Source: Hyphomicrobiales bacterium (GTDB lineage Bacteria > Pseudomonadota > Alphaproteobacteria > Rhizobiales > Rhizobiaceae). From it: a stretch of 64,000 bases of DNA. Where the stretch lies: NCBI GenBank assembly GCA_900472175.1, contig UCHD01000024.1:50200-114199 (forward strand), in the 5' to 3' direction. This document shows positions 1 through 8,451 of this stretch, piece after piece. The first letter of the stretch is position 1. Every line of letters starts with the position of its first letter. The notes under the pieces were generated by a model. The model ran no database searches. It saw only the letters and a program-made list of their open reading frames with translations, and was not told where the DNA came from. The position numbers were made by a program, and so were the translations under genes.

Positions 1-1
1 C

Positions 2-442
2 CTGCTCGACCGCGACATTCCATCGGTGAACCTGCCGGACGGCGCTGGCTCCCTGCGGGTGATCGCCGGCGCCTACGGTGATCACCGCGGACCGGCGCAG
101 ACTTTCACCCCGATCGATCTCTGGGACGTGCGGCTGCACGCAGGCCGAACCGCTGCGCTCTCTCTGCCAGAGGGGTATACTGCCGCCATTGTCGTGCTGA
201 AAGGTACCGTCACCGTCAATGCAGCGACCGCCGGAGAGGCCCAATTCGTCCTTCTGGACAGAACAGGCGGCGACATCACGCTGGAAGCGTCCAGCGATGC
301 CTCCGTCCTGGTTCTGGGCGGCACGCCGATCGACGAGCCGGTTGTGATGCAAGGGCCCTTCGTCATGAACACCGCCGACGAGATCAGGCAGGCGATGACC
401 GATTTCCGCAGCGGCCGCTTCGGCTCGATCGGTGCAGCATAA
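2..442 (+). CDS. Pirin family protein, C-terminal part (5' end outside window)
   Basis: The reading frame is open from base 2, so the gene begins upstream and only about 146 C-terminal residues are present. The residues Asp-Arg-Asp-Ile-Pro before the first possible GTG start read as continuous protein. The pattern of a beta-rich cupin half (DLWDVRLHAG, SLPEGYTAAIVVLKG, VLGGTPIDEPVVMQGPFVMNT) followed by EIRQAMTDFRSGRFG is the usual C-terminal signature of pirin-like bicupins (Pirin_C). Pirins are metal-binding bicupins; some bacterial members act as quercetinases or redox sensors. The metal-binding N-terminal cupin is not visible, so activity cannot be judged. Two isochorismatase-fold hydrolases follow on the same strand, and the three probably belong together. 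Confidence 0.85.
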   Translation: MLDRDIPSVNLPDGAGSLRVIAGAYGDHRGPAQTFTPIDLWDVRLHAGRTAALSLPEGYTAAIVVLKGTVTVNAATAGEAQFVLLDRTGGDITLEASSDASVLVLGGTPIDEPVVMQGPFVMNTADEIRQAMTDFRSGRFGSIGAA

Positions 443-473
443 TTCGAGCCTGCGACCACGCGATTCCGTTTGT

Positions 474-504
474 GTCCCGGGGCAAAACCGCTCGCACCCG
501 GGAC
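474..504. other. Perfect 8-bp inverted repeat (hairpin) between pirin and hydrolase genes
   Basis: GTCCCGGG is followed after 15 bases by CCCGGGAC. The stem is GC-rich but no T-run follows on either strand, so it is not a classical intrinsic terminator. It may damp transcription from the pirin gene into the hydrolase genes, or serve as an operator. Confidence 0.5.
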
Positions 505-560
505 GGTGAAGGCAAACACCTTCAGAAAACCAGCGAGCATTGAACGGAAGGAAACACGCT

Positions 561-1202
561 ATGACCAGTGAAAAGATCCGCGACCCCGCAAACGATCATC
601 TGCTTACACCGCAGAATTCCGCCTTCATCATTATCGATTATCAACCCGTGCAGGTGAACTCGATTGCCTCCATGGACAGGCAACTGCTCGTCAACAACAT
701 CGCCGGCGCCGCCAAGGCTGCGGTCGCCTACGGTCTGCCGATCGTGCACTCGACCGTCAACGTCAAGACCGGCCTCAACAAGCCGCCGATCTCGCAGGTC
801 GGAAAGGTCCTGCGCGACTATCCGACCTATGACCGCACCACCATCAACTCGTGGGAGGATGTGGAATTCAGGCAGGCTGTCGAAAAGACCGGCCGCAAGA
901 AGCTGATCATGACTGCATTGTGGACCGAAGCCTGCCTGACGTTCCCGGCGCTCGATGCACTCAGGGAAGGATACGAGGTCTACGTTCCGATTGATGCCGT
1001 CGGCGGCACATCGGTCGCCGCGCACGAGGCCGCCCTTCGCCGCATCGAGCAGGCAGGCGGCCAGATGATCAGCGTGCCCCAGTTGTTCTGCGAACTGCAG
1101 CGCGACTGGCAGCGGTCCGCCACAGTGCCTGCCTTCATGAACCTGTTCATCGAAACCGGAGGAACTGCCGGTATCCAGTTCTCCTACGACAAGGCCGACT
1201 AA
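561..1202 (+). CDS. Isochorismatase-family cysteine hydrolase
   Basis: The 213-residue protein has the isochorismatase-like Rossmann-type fold. The nucleophile-activating Asp lies in IIIDYQPVQ near the N-terminus and the catalytic Cys in LWTEACLTFPAL about two thirds along, inside the usual conserved block after a strand. Family members hydrolyse small amides, ureides, nicotinamide or isochorismate; the exact substrate cannot be read from the sequence. The ATG at 561 is preferred over an upstream ATG at 540 because GGAAGG lies 8-9 bases before it. A second paralogous hydrolase follows 48 bp downstream, and both probably share a transcript. Confidence 0.85.
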   Translation: MTSEKIRDPANDHLLTPQNSAFIIIDYQPVQVNSIASMDRQLLVNNIAGAAKAAVAYGLPIVHSTVNVKTGLNKPPISQVGKVLRDYPTYDRTTINSWEDVEFRQAVEKTGRKKLIMTALWTEACLTFPALDALREGYEVYVPIDAVGGTSVAAHEAALRRIEQAGGQMISVPQLFCELQRDWQRSATVPAFMNLFIETGGTAGIQFSYDKAD

Positions 1203-1250
1203 CCCCTGCGGTAGGCTTGAAGCCACCCACACCCCCGAAAGGATACTCAA

Positions 1251-1940
1251 ATGACAACGCCAAATACCATCGCGAACTTCAATGGCCAGAAACCGGTCAT
1301 CGATGCCGACGACGCAGTGATGCTGCTGATCGACCACCAGAGCGGTCTTTTCCAGACCATCGGCGACATGCCGATGCCGGTCCTGCGTAACCACGCAGCG
1401 GCGCTCGCCAAGATGGCCACGCTCAGCAAGATGCCGGTGATCACCACGGCCTCCGTGCCGCAGGGTCCGAATGGCCCGCTCATTCCCGAAATCCATGCAA
1501 ACGCTCCACACGCCACCTACATCGCCCGCAAAGGCGAGATCAACGCCTGGGACAATGCCGATTTCGTCGCAGCCGTGAAGGCAACGGGCCGCAAGACGCT
1601 GATCATCGCAGGCACCATTACCAGCGTCTGCATGGCCTTTCCAGCGATTGCAGCCGTGCATGACGGCTACAAGGTCTTTGCCGTGATCGATGCCTCCGGC
1701 ACCTATTCGAAAATGGCCGAAGAAATCACGCTTGCACGTGTCGTCCAGGCCGGTGTCGTTCCGATGGACATGGCTGCCGTGGCCTCCGAGCTGCAGAAGA
1801 CATGGCACCGCGCTGATGCGCAGGATTGGGCGGAAATCTACACCAAGATCTTCCCGGCCTATCAGCTTTTGATCGAGAGCTACGCCCGCGCCCAGCAGGT
1901 CGTGACCAATCAGGAGCAGCTGGACTCGCAGCGCACCTAA
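1251..1940 (+). CDS. Isochorismatase-family hydrolase (YcaC-like)
   Basis: This 229-residue protein is a paralogue of the preceding hydrolase. The Asp of the triad is in VMLLIDHQSGLF, the Lys is probably the one in IARKGEINAWDN, and the Cys is in TITSVCMAFPAI. The LIDHQSGLF block and the YKVFAVIDASGTYS segment resemble the YcaC branch of the family, whose natural substrate is not established. A good ribosome binding site (AAAGGA) lies before the ATG. It is the last gene of the pirin-hydrolase unit and is closed by a strong terminator. Confidence 0.85.
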   Translation: MTTPNTIANFNGQKPVIDADDAVMLLIDHQSGLFQTIGDMPMPVLRNHAAALAKMATLSKMPVITTASVPQGPNGPLIPEIHANAPHATYIARKGEINAWDNADFVAAVKATGRKTLIIAGTITSVCMAFPAIAAVHDGYKVFAVIDASGTYSKMAEEITLARVVQAGVVPMDMAAVASELQKTWHRADAQDWAEIYTKIFPAYQLLIESYARAQQVVTNQEQLDSQRT

Positions 1941-1944
1941 CGAA

Positions 1945-1980
1945 AAATCCGCGGCAGGCGTAAAACCCTGCCGCGGATTT
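1945..1980. terminator. Intrinsic terminator, bidirectional
   Basis: A perfect 14-bp stem (AAATCCGCGGCAGG with its complement) closes an 8-base loop. The A/T ends of the stem give short T-runs on both strands. It lies 4 bp after the stop of the second hydrolase gene and well before polA. Confidence 0.88.
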
Positions 1981-2103
1981 CAACTGCAATACCCAATAAG
2001 AGCCGGCAGGCGCTTCACAGCACTCCGTCAACTGCGTAAAATTCCGCGCCGCTCCGGAATGAAATATGGACGGCCATCGCGGCCCGCGCTATCCCTTGTC
2101 GCC

Positions 2104-5100
2104 ATGAAAAAAGGTGATCATCTCTTCCTCGTCGACGGCTCCGGGTTCATTTTCCGGGCGTTCCACGCCATCCCGCCGCTCAACCGCAAATCGGATGGCC
2201 TGCCGGTCAATGCCGTCTCGGGTTTCTGCAACATGCTGTGGAAGCTTTTGACCGATGCGCGCGACACGTCCGTCGGTGTGACGCCGACCCATTTCGCGGT
2301 CATTTTCGACTATTCGTCAAAAACGTTCCGCAACGAACTCTATGACCAGTACAAGGCAAACCGCAGCGCGCCGCCGGAAGACCTGATCCCGCAATTCGGG
2401 CTGATCCGGCATGCGACACGCGCCTTCAACCTGCCCTGCATCGAAAAGGAAGGATATGAGGCCGACGACCTGATCGCCACCTATGCGCGGATGGCAGAGG
2501 CGGAAGGCGCCGATGTGACGATCATCTCCTCCGACAAGGACCTGATGCAGCTCATCACCACCAATGTGTCGATGTACGACAGCATGAAGGACAAGCAGAT
2601 CTCGATCCCGGAAGTGATCGAGAAATGGGGCGTGCCGCCCGAAAAGATGATCGACCTGCAGGCGATGACGGGCGACAGCACCGATAACGTGCCCGGCATT
2701 CCCGGCATTGGCCCGAAGACGGCGGCCCAGCTTCTGGAGGAATTCGGCGATCTCGACACGCTGCTTGCCCGCGCCGGAGAGATCAAGCAGCAGAAACGCC
2801 GCGAAAACATCATCGCCAATACCGAACTGGCCAAGCTTTCGCGCCAGCTGGTGATGCTGAAGACCGACACGCCGATCGATGTTCCGCTCGACGATTTCGA
2901 ACTGCATGCACAGGACGGGCCAAAGCTCGTTGCCTTCCTGAAGACGATGGAATTCACCACGCTCACCCGCCGCGTCGCCGCTGCGACCGAGACGGATGCC
3001 GATGCCGTCGAGCCAGCGTCCGTTCCGGTCGAATGGGGCGCGCAGGCGCGTGGTCCGGATCTCGACAAGGGTGAGGCGGCGGCCCCATCCGCTCTTTCTT
3101 CTGCGAAATCAGCATCCCTTGGAAGCGCTGCGGAAGCGGCAACCTCTCTGGCCGCTATTCCCGATGGAGGCCCGGCGGATGCGACACCGCAGAGCCTGGC
3201 GCAGACCCGCGCCGAACTGTTTGCCTCGGCCAAGATCGACCGCAGCACCTATGTCACAATCCGCGATATCGCCACGCTCGATGCCTGGATTGCTGCCGCC
3301 CGCGAAACCGGCCTCGTTGCCTTCGACACGGAAACCACCTCGCTCGACGCGATGCAGGCCGAACTCGTCGGCTTCTCGCTGGCGATTGCCGATAACAGCA
3401 AGAACCCGTCCGGCACCGATATTCGCGCTGCCTATGTACCCCTTCTCCACAAGACCGGCGGCAATGACCTGTTCAGTGACGGCGTGAAGCTCGCAGAGGG
3501 CCAGATTCCGGCCGAAGCCGCGCTCGAGCGGTTGAAGGACCTGCTGGAGGATCCGTCGATCCTCAAGATCGCGCAGAACCTCAAATACGATTATCTGGTG
3601 ATGAAACGCCACGGCGTCAGCATTGTCAGCTTCGACGATACGATGTTGATGTCCTATGTGGTCGACGCCGGTGCCGGTACGCACGGCATGGATTCGCTGT
3701 CGGAAAAATGGCTCGGCCATCAACCTATTCCCTACAAGGATGTTGCCGGCACAGGCAAATCCTCTGTCAGTTTCGATTATGTCGATATCGACAAGGCAAC
3801 CGCCTATGCGGCCGAAGATGCCGATGTCACACTCAGGCTCTGGCAGGTGCTGAAGCCCCGTCTGGCTGCCAAGAACCTCAACACGGTCTATGAGCGTCTG
3901 GAGCGACCGCTGGTGCCGGTTCTGGCTCGCATGGAAGAGCGCGGCATCACCATCGACCGGCAGATCCTGTCGCGGCTATCGGGCGAGCTTGCGCAGGGTG
4001 CGGCTGGCCTCGAACACGAAATCTACGGGCTTGTCGGCGAGAGCTTCAATATCGGCTCTCCGAAACAGCTTGGCGATATCCTGTTCGGCCGCCTTGGCCT
4101 GCCGGGCGGCGCCAAGACCAAGACCGGGCAATGGTCGACCTCGGCCTCGGTGCTTGAAGACCTCGCCGCCGACGGCCATGAGCTCCCGCGCAAGATTGTC
4201 GACTGGCGGCAGCTGACCAAGCTGAAATCCACGTACACCGACGCACTTCCTGGTTTCGTGCATCCGGAGACGAAGCGCGTCCACACGTCCTATGCGCTGG
4301 CCGCAACGACCACAGGTCGCCTCTCGTCCTCCGACCCGAACCTGCAGAACATTCCGGTGCGCACCGCCGAAGGCCGCAAGATCCGCACGGCCTTTATCTC
4401 GACGCCGGGCCACAAGCTGGTTTCGGCCGACTACAGCCAGATCGAGCTGCGCGTGCTTGCCCATGTCGCCGAAATCCCGCAGCTGAAGCAGGCGTTTTCC
4501 GATGGCATCGACATTCATGCAATGACGGCATCAGAAATGTTCGGTGTGCCGGTCGAGGGCATGCCGAGCGAAATCCGCCGGCGTGCCAAGGCGATCAATT
4601 TCGGCATCATCTATGGCATCTCCGCCTTCGGCCTTGCTAACCAGCTTTCGATCGAACGCTCGGAAGCGGGCGACTACATCAAGAAGTATTTTGAGCGCTT
4701 CCCGGGCATCCGGGACTATATGGAAAGCACCAAGGCGTTTGCGCGGGAAAATGGTTATGTCGAAACCATCTTCGGCCGCCGGGCGCATTATCCGGATATC
4801 CGCTCATCCAACCCGTCGCACCGCGCCTTCAACGAACGCGCCGCGATCAACGCACCGATCCAGGGCTCGGCCGCCGACATCATCCGCCGCGCCATGGTGA
4901 AGATGGAGCCGGCGCTGGAGCAAGCTGGGCTACCGCAGCGCGCCCGCATGCTGCTGCAGGTGCATGACGAACTGATCTTCGAGGTCGAGGATGCCGATGT
5001 CGAACGTTCGATCCCGCTGATCGTCTCGGTCATGGAGAACGCGGCAATGCCGGCGCTCGACATGAAGGTACCGCTCAAGGTCGATGCGCGGGCTGCGCAT

Positions 5101-5121
5101 AACTGGGATGAGGCGCACTGA
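2104..5121 (+). CDS. polA: DNA polymerase I
   Basis: This is a complete three-domain Pol I of about 1005 residues. The N-terminal 5'-3' exonuclease (about 1-260) contains GDSTDNVPGIPGIGPKTA. An Ala-rich linker (about 290-375) follows, then an intact DEDD 3'-5' proofreading domain (FDTETTSLDAMQAELVGFSL, LKYDYLVMKRHG, YAAEDADVTLRLW), so proofreading is predicted to be retained. The family A polymerase domain has motif A (DYSQIELRVLAH), motif B (RRAKAINFGIIYGISAFG) and motif C (LLQVHDELIFEV). The enzyme repairs gaps and removes Okazaki primers. The start is set at MKKGDHLFLVDGSG, which matches the usual N-terminus; an in-frame ATG at 2059 would add 15 residues. The last 113 bp are partly duplicated 2.2 kb downstream. 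Confidence 0.97.
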   Translation: MKKGDHLFLVDGSGFIFRAFHAIPPLNRKSDGLPVNAVSGFCNMLWKLLTDARDTSVGVTPTHFAVIFDYSSKTFRNELYDQYKANRSAPPEDLIPQFGLIRHATRAFNLPCIEKEGYEADDLIATYARMAEAEGADVTIISSDKDLMQLITTNVSMYDSMKDKQISIPEVIEKWGVPPEKMIDLQAMTGDSTDNVPGIPGIGPKTAAQLLEEFGDLDTLLARAGEIKQQKRRENIIANTELAKLSRQLVMLKTDTPIDVPLDDFELHAQDGPKLVAFLKTMEFTTLTRRVAAATETDADAVEPASVPVEWGAQARGPDLDKGEAAAPSALSSAKSASLGSAAEAATSLAAIPDGGPADATPQSLAQTRAELFASAKIDRSTYVTIRDIATLDAWIAAARETGLVAFDTETTSLDAMQAELVGFSLAIADNSKNPSGTDIRAAYVPLLHKTGGNDLFSDGVKLAEGQIPAEAALERLKDLLEDPSILKIAQNLKYDYLVMKRHGVSIVSFDDTMLMSYVVDAGAGTHGMDSLSEKWLGHQPIPYKDVAGTGKSSVSFDYVDIDKATAYAAEDADVTLRLWQVLKPRLAAKNLNTVYERLERPLVPVLARMEERGITIDRQILSRLSGELAQGAAGLEHEIYGLVGESFNIGSPKQLGDILFGRLGLPGGAKTKTGQWSTSASVLEDLAADGHELPRKIVDWRQLTKLKSTYTDALPGFVHPETKRVHTSYALAATTTGRLSSSDPNLQNIPVRTAEGRKIRTAFISTPGHKLVSADYSQIELRVLAHVAEIPQLKQAFSDGIDIHAMTASEMFGVPVEGMPSEIRRRAKAINFGIIYGISAFGLANQLSIERSEAGDYIKKYFERFPGIRDYMESTKAFARENGYVETIFGRRAHYPDIRSSNPSHRAFNERAAINAPIQGSAADIIRRAMVKMEPALEQAGLPQRARMLLQVHDELIFEVEDADVERSIPLIVSVMENAAMPALDMKVPLKVDARAAHNWDEAH

Positions 5122-5129
5122 GGGAACGC

Positions 5130-6032
5130 TCAGGGCAAAAGTTCACGCTTCAGCAGTGCCTCAAGCCAATCGGCAAAAACCTGCAGGCGGCGTGACAGGT
5201 TCTGGCGGTGCGGCCAGAGCAACGTCATCGGCATCGGTTCAGCACGCCAGCCGGGCATGATCTCGACAAGATCACCGGCTGCAATATGCTGCCTTACGTC
5301 ATAGGCGGGTATCTGGATGAGACCCAAACCCGCCAGGCAGCATGCAATATAAGCTTCGGCGCTATCAACGGTGACGCGGCCGCGCACCTGTATCTTCCGC
5401 ACCGCGCCAGCCTCCATCCACTCCCAGTCATCGACGCGACCGGTTGATGGCGAGGCATAATTCACCGCCCAATGCATACCGAGATCGCCCGGAGCGGCGG
5501 GTATGCCGTACTGCTGCAGATAGGCAGGACTGGCAACATTGATCAGCGGCAGTTCGCAGACGTGGCGAGCAATCATCCCGGAATCGCGGAGCGGACCGAC
5601 GCGCAAGACACAATCGACTCCTCCCTCGACGAGATCGACGGCCCGATCCGTCACACCAAGATGGATGTCCATATCTGGAAAACTGCCCAGGAACTCCGGC
5701 AGGGCCGGAGCAATGATCAAGCGCCCTATCCGGCCGGGAACATCGACCTTGAGCGTTCCGGATGGCAACACCGCCGTGCTGCGAAACAAGCCTTCGGCTT
5801 CCATCACGTCATCGATGAGGCGCACACAGTGCTCGTAGAAGACGGCACCATCGTGCGTCGGCGCCACTTTGCGGGTGGTGCGGTGGATGAGACGCGCGCC
5901 GACCCGGTTTTCCAGCTCCTGCACCGCGGCGGAGACCGAGGAGCGAGGCAGGCCCAACGTATCGGCAGCCCGGGTAAAGCTCGAGCACTCGACGACACGG
6001 GCAAAGATGCGGAAGAGGTCGATACGATCCAC
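5130..6032 (-). CDS. LysR-family transcriptional regulator
   Basis: The protein has an N-terminal winged helix (DLFRIFARVVECSSFTRAADTLGLPRSSVSAAVQELE) and the LysR effector domain of the CrgA/AaeR-like subgroup that often controls a divergent reductase. A GTG start at 6032 gives 300 residues. It is preceded by GAGGG at good spacing, and the palindromic operator lies just upstream of it. Longer starts at 6095 or 6149 are open but would put the operator inside the gene. It is divergent from an SDR gene, its likely target. Its 3' end is only 8 bp from the end of polA, and the pair sits in what looks like an insertion. Confidence 0.88.
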   Translation of the reverse strand: MDRIDLFRIFARVVECSSFTRAADTLGLPRSSVSAAVQELENRVGARLIHRTTRKVAPTHDGAVFYEHCVRLIDDVMEAEGLFRSTAVLPSGTLKVDVPGRIGRLIIAPALPEFLGSFPDMDIHLGVTDRAVDLVEGGVDCVLRVGPLRDSGMIARHVCELPLINVASPAYLQQYGIPAAPGDLGMHWAVNYASPSTGRVDDWEWMEAGAVRKIQVRGRVTVDSAEAYIACCLAGLGLIQIPAYDVRQHIAAGDLVEIMPGWRAEPMPMTLLWPHRQNLSRRLQVFADWLEALLKRELLP

Positions 6033-6044
6033 GATACCCTCGAT

Positions 6045-6075
6045 TGTCAGCGATTTCTGACAAGTGATGTCAGAA
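6045..6075. promoter_or_regulatory. LysR-type operator: overlapping inverted repeats
   Basis: Three TGTCAG/CTGACA half-sites occur in 31 bp. TTCTGACA-N5-TGTCAGAA (6055-6075) is a perfect 8-bp inverted repeat, and TGTCAG-N6-CTGACA (6045-6062) shares one arm with it. The site lies 12 bp upstream of the GTG of the LysR gene and about 90 bp upstream of the divergent SDR gene. This is where an autoregulating LysR protein would bind. Confidence 0.7.
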
Positions 6076-6166
6076 TTGTCCGCTTTATCATCCATTTCTA
6101 GACGATATTCTGAAGATACCAAAGTGAGTACAGAATTCGATCCAACCAACCAAAGGACACCATGCC

Positions 6167-6940
6167 ATGACCGACCGCAGTATCAGAGGCAAGACCGTCA
6201 TCATTGCTGGTGGCGCCAAGAACCTCGGTGGGCTGATTGCCCGCGATCTTGCAACCTGCGGCGCAAAGGCAATCGCAATCCACTACAATAGCGCGGCCAG
6301 CAAAGCGGACGCGGAAGCAACGCTAGCCGCCATCCGAGCGGCCGGGGCCAAAGGAGTTGCCTTTCAGGCAGATCTGACAACCGCACCGGCGATGGAGCGG
6401 CTGTTTTCAGATGTAGTTGTAGCCGTCGGCCGGCCCGATATTGCCATCAATACTGTCGGCAAGGTGCTGAAAAAGCCAATCATTGAGATATCGGAAACCG
6501 AATATGACGAGATGAGTGCTGTTAATGCCAAGTCAGCCTTTTTCTTTCTCCGCGAGGCAGGAAAACACGTCAACGACAATGGCAAGATTTGCACGCTCGT
6601 CACCTCGCTGCTCGGTGCGTTCACACCCTTTTACGCAGCTTATGCCGGCACCAAGGCGCCGGTGGAGCACTTCACCCGAGCAGCGTCCAAGGAGTTCGGT
6701 GAACGGGGTATCTCAGTCACCGCGATCGGGCCTGGCCCAATGGACACCTCGTTCTTCTACCCGGCCGAAGGTGCCGATGCGGTCGCCTATCACAAGAGTG
6801 CCGCAGCACTTTCGGCATTCTCCAAGACCGGCCTGACTGATATCGAGGATATCGTCCCCTACATCCGGTTCATGGTTTCGGATGGGTGGTGGATGACAGG
6901 ACAGACCATTCTCGTGAACGGCGGCTACACGACGAAATAG
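6167..6940 (+). CDS. SDR-family NAD(P)-dependent oxidoreductase
   Basis: This 257-residue classical short-chain dehydrogenase has the nucleotide-binding glycine motif in IIAGGAKNLGG, a variant of TGxxxGxG. The catalytic Ser is in LVTSLLG and the Tyr-Lys pair in YAGTK. The C-terminal MTGQTILVNGGY is standard for the family. The substrate is unknown; the sequence resembles 3-ketoacyl-reductase-like SDRs. It is transcribed away from the LysR regulator and is probably controlled by it through the palindromes between them. Confidence 0.9.
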   Translation: MTDRSIRGKTVIIAGGAKNLGGLIARDLATCGAKAIAIHYNSAASKADAEATLAAIRAAGAKGVAFQADLTTAPAMERLFSDVVVAVGRPDIAINTVGKVLKKPIIEISETEYDEMSAVNAKSAFFFLREAGKHVNDNGKICTLVTSLLGAFTPFYAAYAGTKAPVEHFTRAASKEFGERGISVTAIGPGPMDTSFFYPAEGADAVAYHKSAAALSAFSKTGLTDIEDIVPYIRFMVSDGWWMTGQTILVNGGYTTK

Positions 6941-7041
6941 TCAATCGACGGAACGGAAAGCGGCACCGCGATGGGATTACGCCTTGAGCCTGGATGAAGC
7001 TCAAATCGCCGCCCCATCGCTGTATGCCGCGCCCGATTGGT

Positions 7042-7236
7042 TCGGCTGGAAACTGCCGAACAGCCGTTTCAACCCATCCCTGCCTTTGGCCGCCAGATCA
7101 AAGCGGCGGCCGAACAGCAGCCACTTCGCTGTAAAGCCCCACCATCATCAAGCGCAGTACATTGGTTGTTGATTGCGGCGTCCAGCTGGTATTCAGGAAG
7201 CCAGCGCTTTTTGCCTTGGCAAAGGCGTTGTCGAGC
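7042..7236 (-). pseudogene. Remnant of a TetR regulator gene (C-terminal third)
   Basis: This stretch aligns by eye over its whole length with the 3' third of the intact tetR gene at 8452-9093, in the same orientation. Shared blocks include CCAGATCAAAGCGGCGGCCG, GATTGCGGCGTCCAG and TTTGCCTTGGCAAAGGC. Identity is roughly three quarters, with small indels and no long open frame. It stops abruptly at TTGTCGAGC, inside what would be tetR, and joins directly to a polA fragment. Confidence 0.8.
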
Positions 7237-7238
7237 GG

Positions 7239-7349
7239 CGATCCCGCAGATCGTCTCAGTCATAGAGAATGCGGCAATGCCGGCGCTCGACACAAAGGTG
7301 CCGCTGAAGGTTGACGCCCGCGCCGCATAACTGGGACGAAGCGCACTGA
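7239..7349 (+). pseudogene. Remnant: duplicate of the polA 3' end
   Basis: These 111 bp match the last 113 bp of polA (5009-5121) at about 86 percent by eye, down to the stop codon. A 2-bp deletion shifts the frame just before the end, and the start of the homology is internal to polA, so it is a dead fragment. Of about 15 substitutions, 11-12 fall at third codon positions. That suggests the copy diverged while still part of a working polA elsewhere. The bases after it lead into the oxygenase gene, probably the original neighbour of polA. Confidence 0.85.
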
Positions 7350-7433
7350 CTGCAAGAAGCCGCGACTTGGCACCGCGTCTTTCCGGCGGCATGATGGATT
7401 TTTAAATCCTCATAACGCATTGGAGTCATTGAT

Positions 7434-8417
7434 ATGTCCCTGTCACAATTTCCGGTCTTCGATCTCGGCGCCTTCGAACAGGCGGATGCCGCCACCAAAC
7501 GGGAATTGGGCAAACAGGTCGATGATATCTGCAGGACAACGGGCTTTCTGGCGATCCGCAATCACGGTGTGCCGCAGTCTGTCATCGATGCCGTCTGGGG
7601 CAAGGCGCACGCCTTTTTCGATCTGGCGCCCGGGGAAAAACAGAATGCCCGCGCACCGTACAAGGGTTATCCCTACGGCTATCTCGGACCGGAATTGGAG
7701 GCCTTGGCCAGGTCACGCGATATCGACAGCCCGCCGGACCTGAAAGAAAGCTTCAACGGCGGACCGCTGAAACAGCCAGCCTCTATCACCGATCCGGAAG
7801 CGCTGGCCTTCTGCTACGCTGCGACCATCTGGCCAGAGCGCCCCGAGGGTTTCGTCGAGGCTTGGAAAGCATACTATGCATCGCTTGAAGACCTCGCCGC
7901 CCGCGTCATGCGGCTCTTTGCCGTAGCGCTTGATCTGCCAGAAGGCTATTTCGAGGGCTTCATCGATACGCCGATCAGTGCTTTGCGCGCGCTGAATTAT
8001 CCGGAGCAGCACATGCCGCCGAAACCCGGCCAGCTGCGCGCCGGTGCGCATACGGATTATGGCAGCCTGACGATCCTCCTGCCGCAGGCGGGTTCGAAGG
8101 GACTGGAACTGATGACGCCGGACGGCCAGTGGACGCCTGTACCGCCGGTTCCCGGTGCCTTCGTCATCAATATCGGCGACCTGATGGCGCGCTGGACCAA
8201 TGACCGCTGGGTTTCGACGCTGCACCGCGTCGTCAATCCATCGCCGGAGGATGGTGGCATGGCGCGGCGGCAATCGCTCGCCTTTTTCCATCAGCCCAAC
8301 TGGGACGCTGAGATTACCGTGCTGGACGCCTGCCTGAACGAGCGCGAGGCAGCAAAATATGCACCGGTTCTGTCGGGGCCTTATCTGATGAGCAAGTTCA
8401 AATCGACATCAGCCTGA
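7434..8417 (+). CDS. Isopenicillin N synthase-like 2OG-Fe(II) oxygenase family protein
   Basis: The 327-residue non-heme iron oxygenase has the DIOX_N region at about 5-115 and the double-stranded beta-helix core at about 180-290. The iron ligands are His206 and Asp208 (GAHTDYGSLT) and His264 (STLHRVVNP). The Arg279-x-Ser281 pair (RRQSLAFFHQP) is the expected co-substrate carboxylate anchor. The real substrate is unknown; bacterial homologues are simply called isopenicillin N synthase family oxygenases. It is convergent with tetR, with 34 bp between the stops. Confidence 0.88.
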   Translation: MSLSQFPVFDLGAFEQADAATKRELGKQVDDICRTTGFLAIRNHGVPQSVIDAVWGKAHAFFDLAPGEKQNARAPYKGYPYGYLGPELEALARSRDIDSPPDLKESFNGGPLKQPASITDPEALAFCYAATIWPERPEGFVEAWKAYYASLEDLAARVMRLFAVALDLPEGYFEGFIDTPISALRALNYPEQHMPPKPGQLRAGAHTDYGSLTILLPQAGSKGLELMTPDGQWTPVPPVPGAFVINIGDLMARWTNDRWVSTLHRVVNPSPEDGGMARRQSLAFFHQPNWDAEITVLDACLNEREAAKYAPVLSGPYLMSKFKSTSA

Positions 8418-8451
8418 CGCCGCCTGCAAACTGGCTGCGAAACAGGATAGA

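Noticed and set aside
522..1808. Long minus-strand frame of 428 codons opposite the two hydrolase genes
   Set aside because: It is the antisense shadow of two clear isochorismatase genes, is rich in His/Arg/Gly as such shadows are, and has no family similarity.
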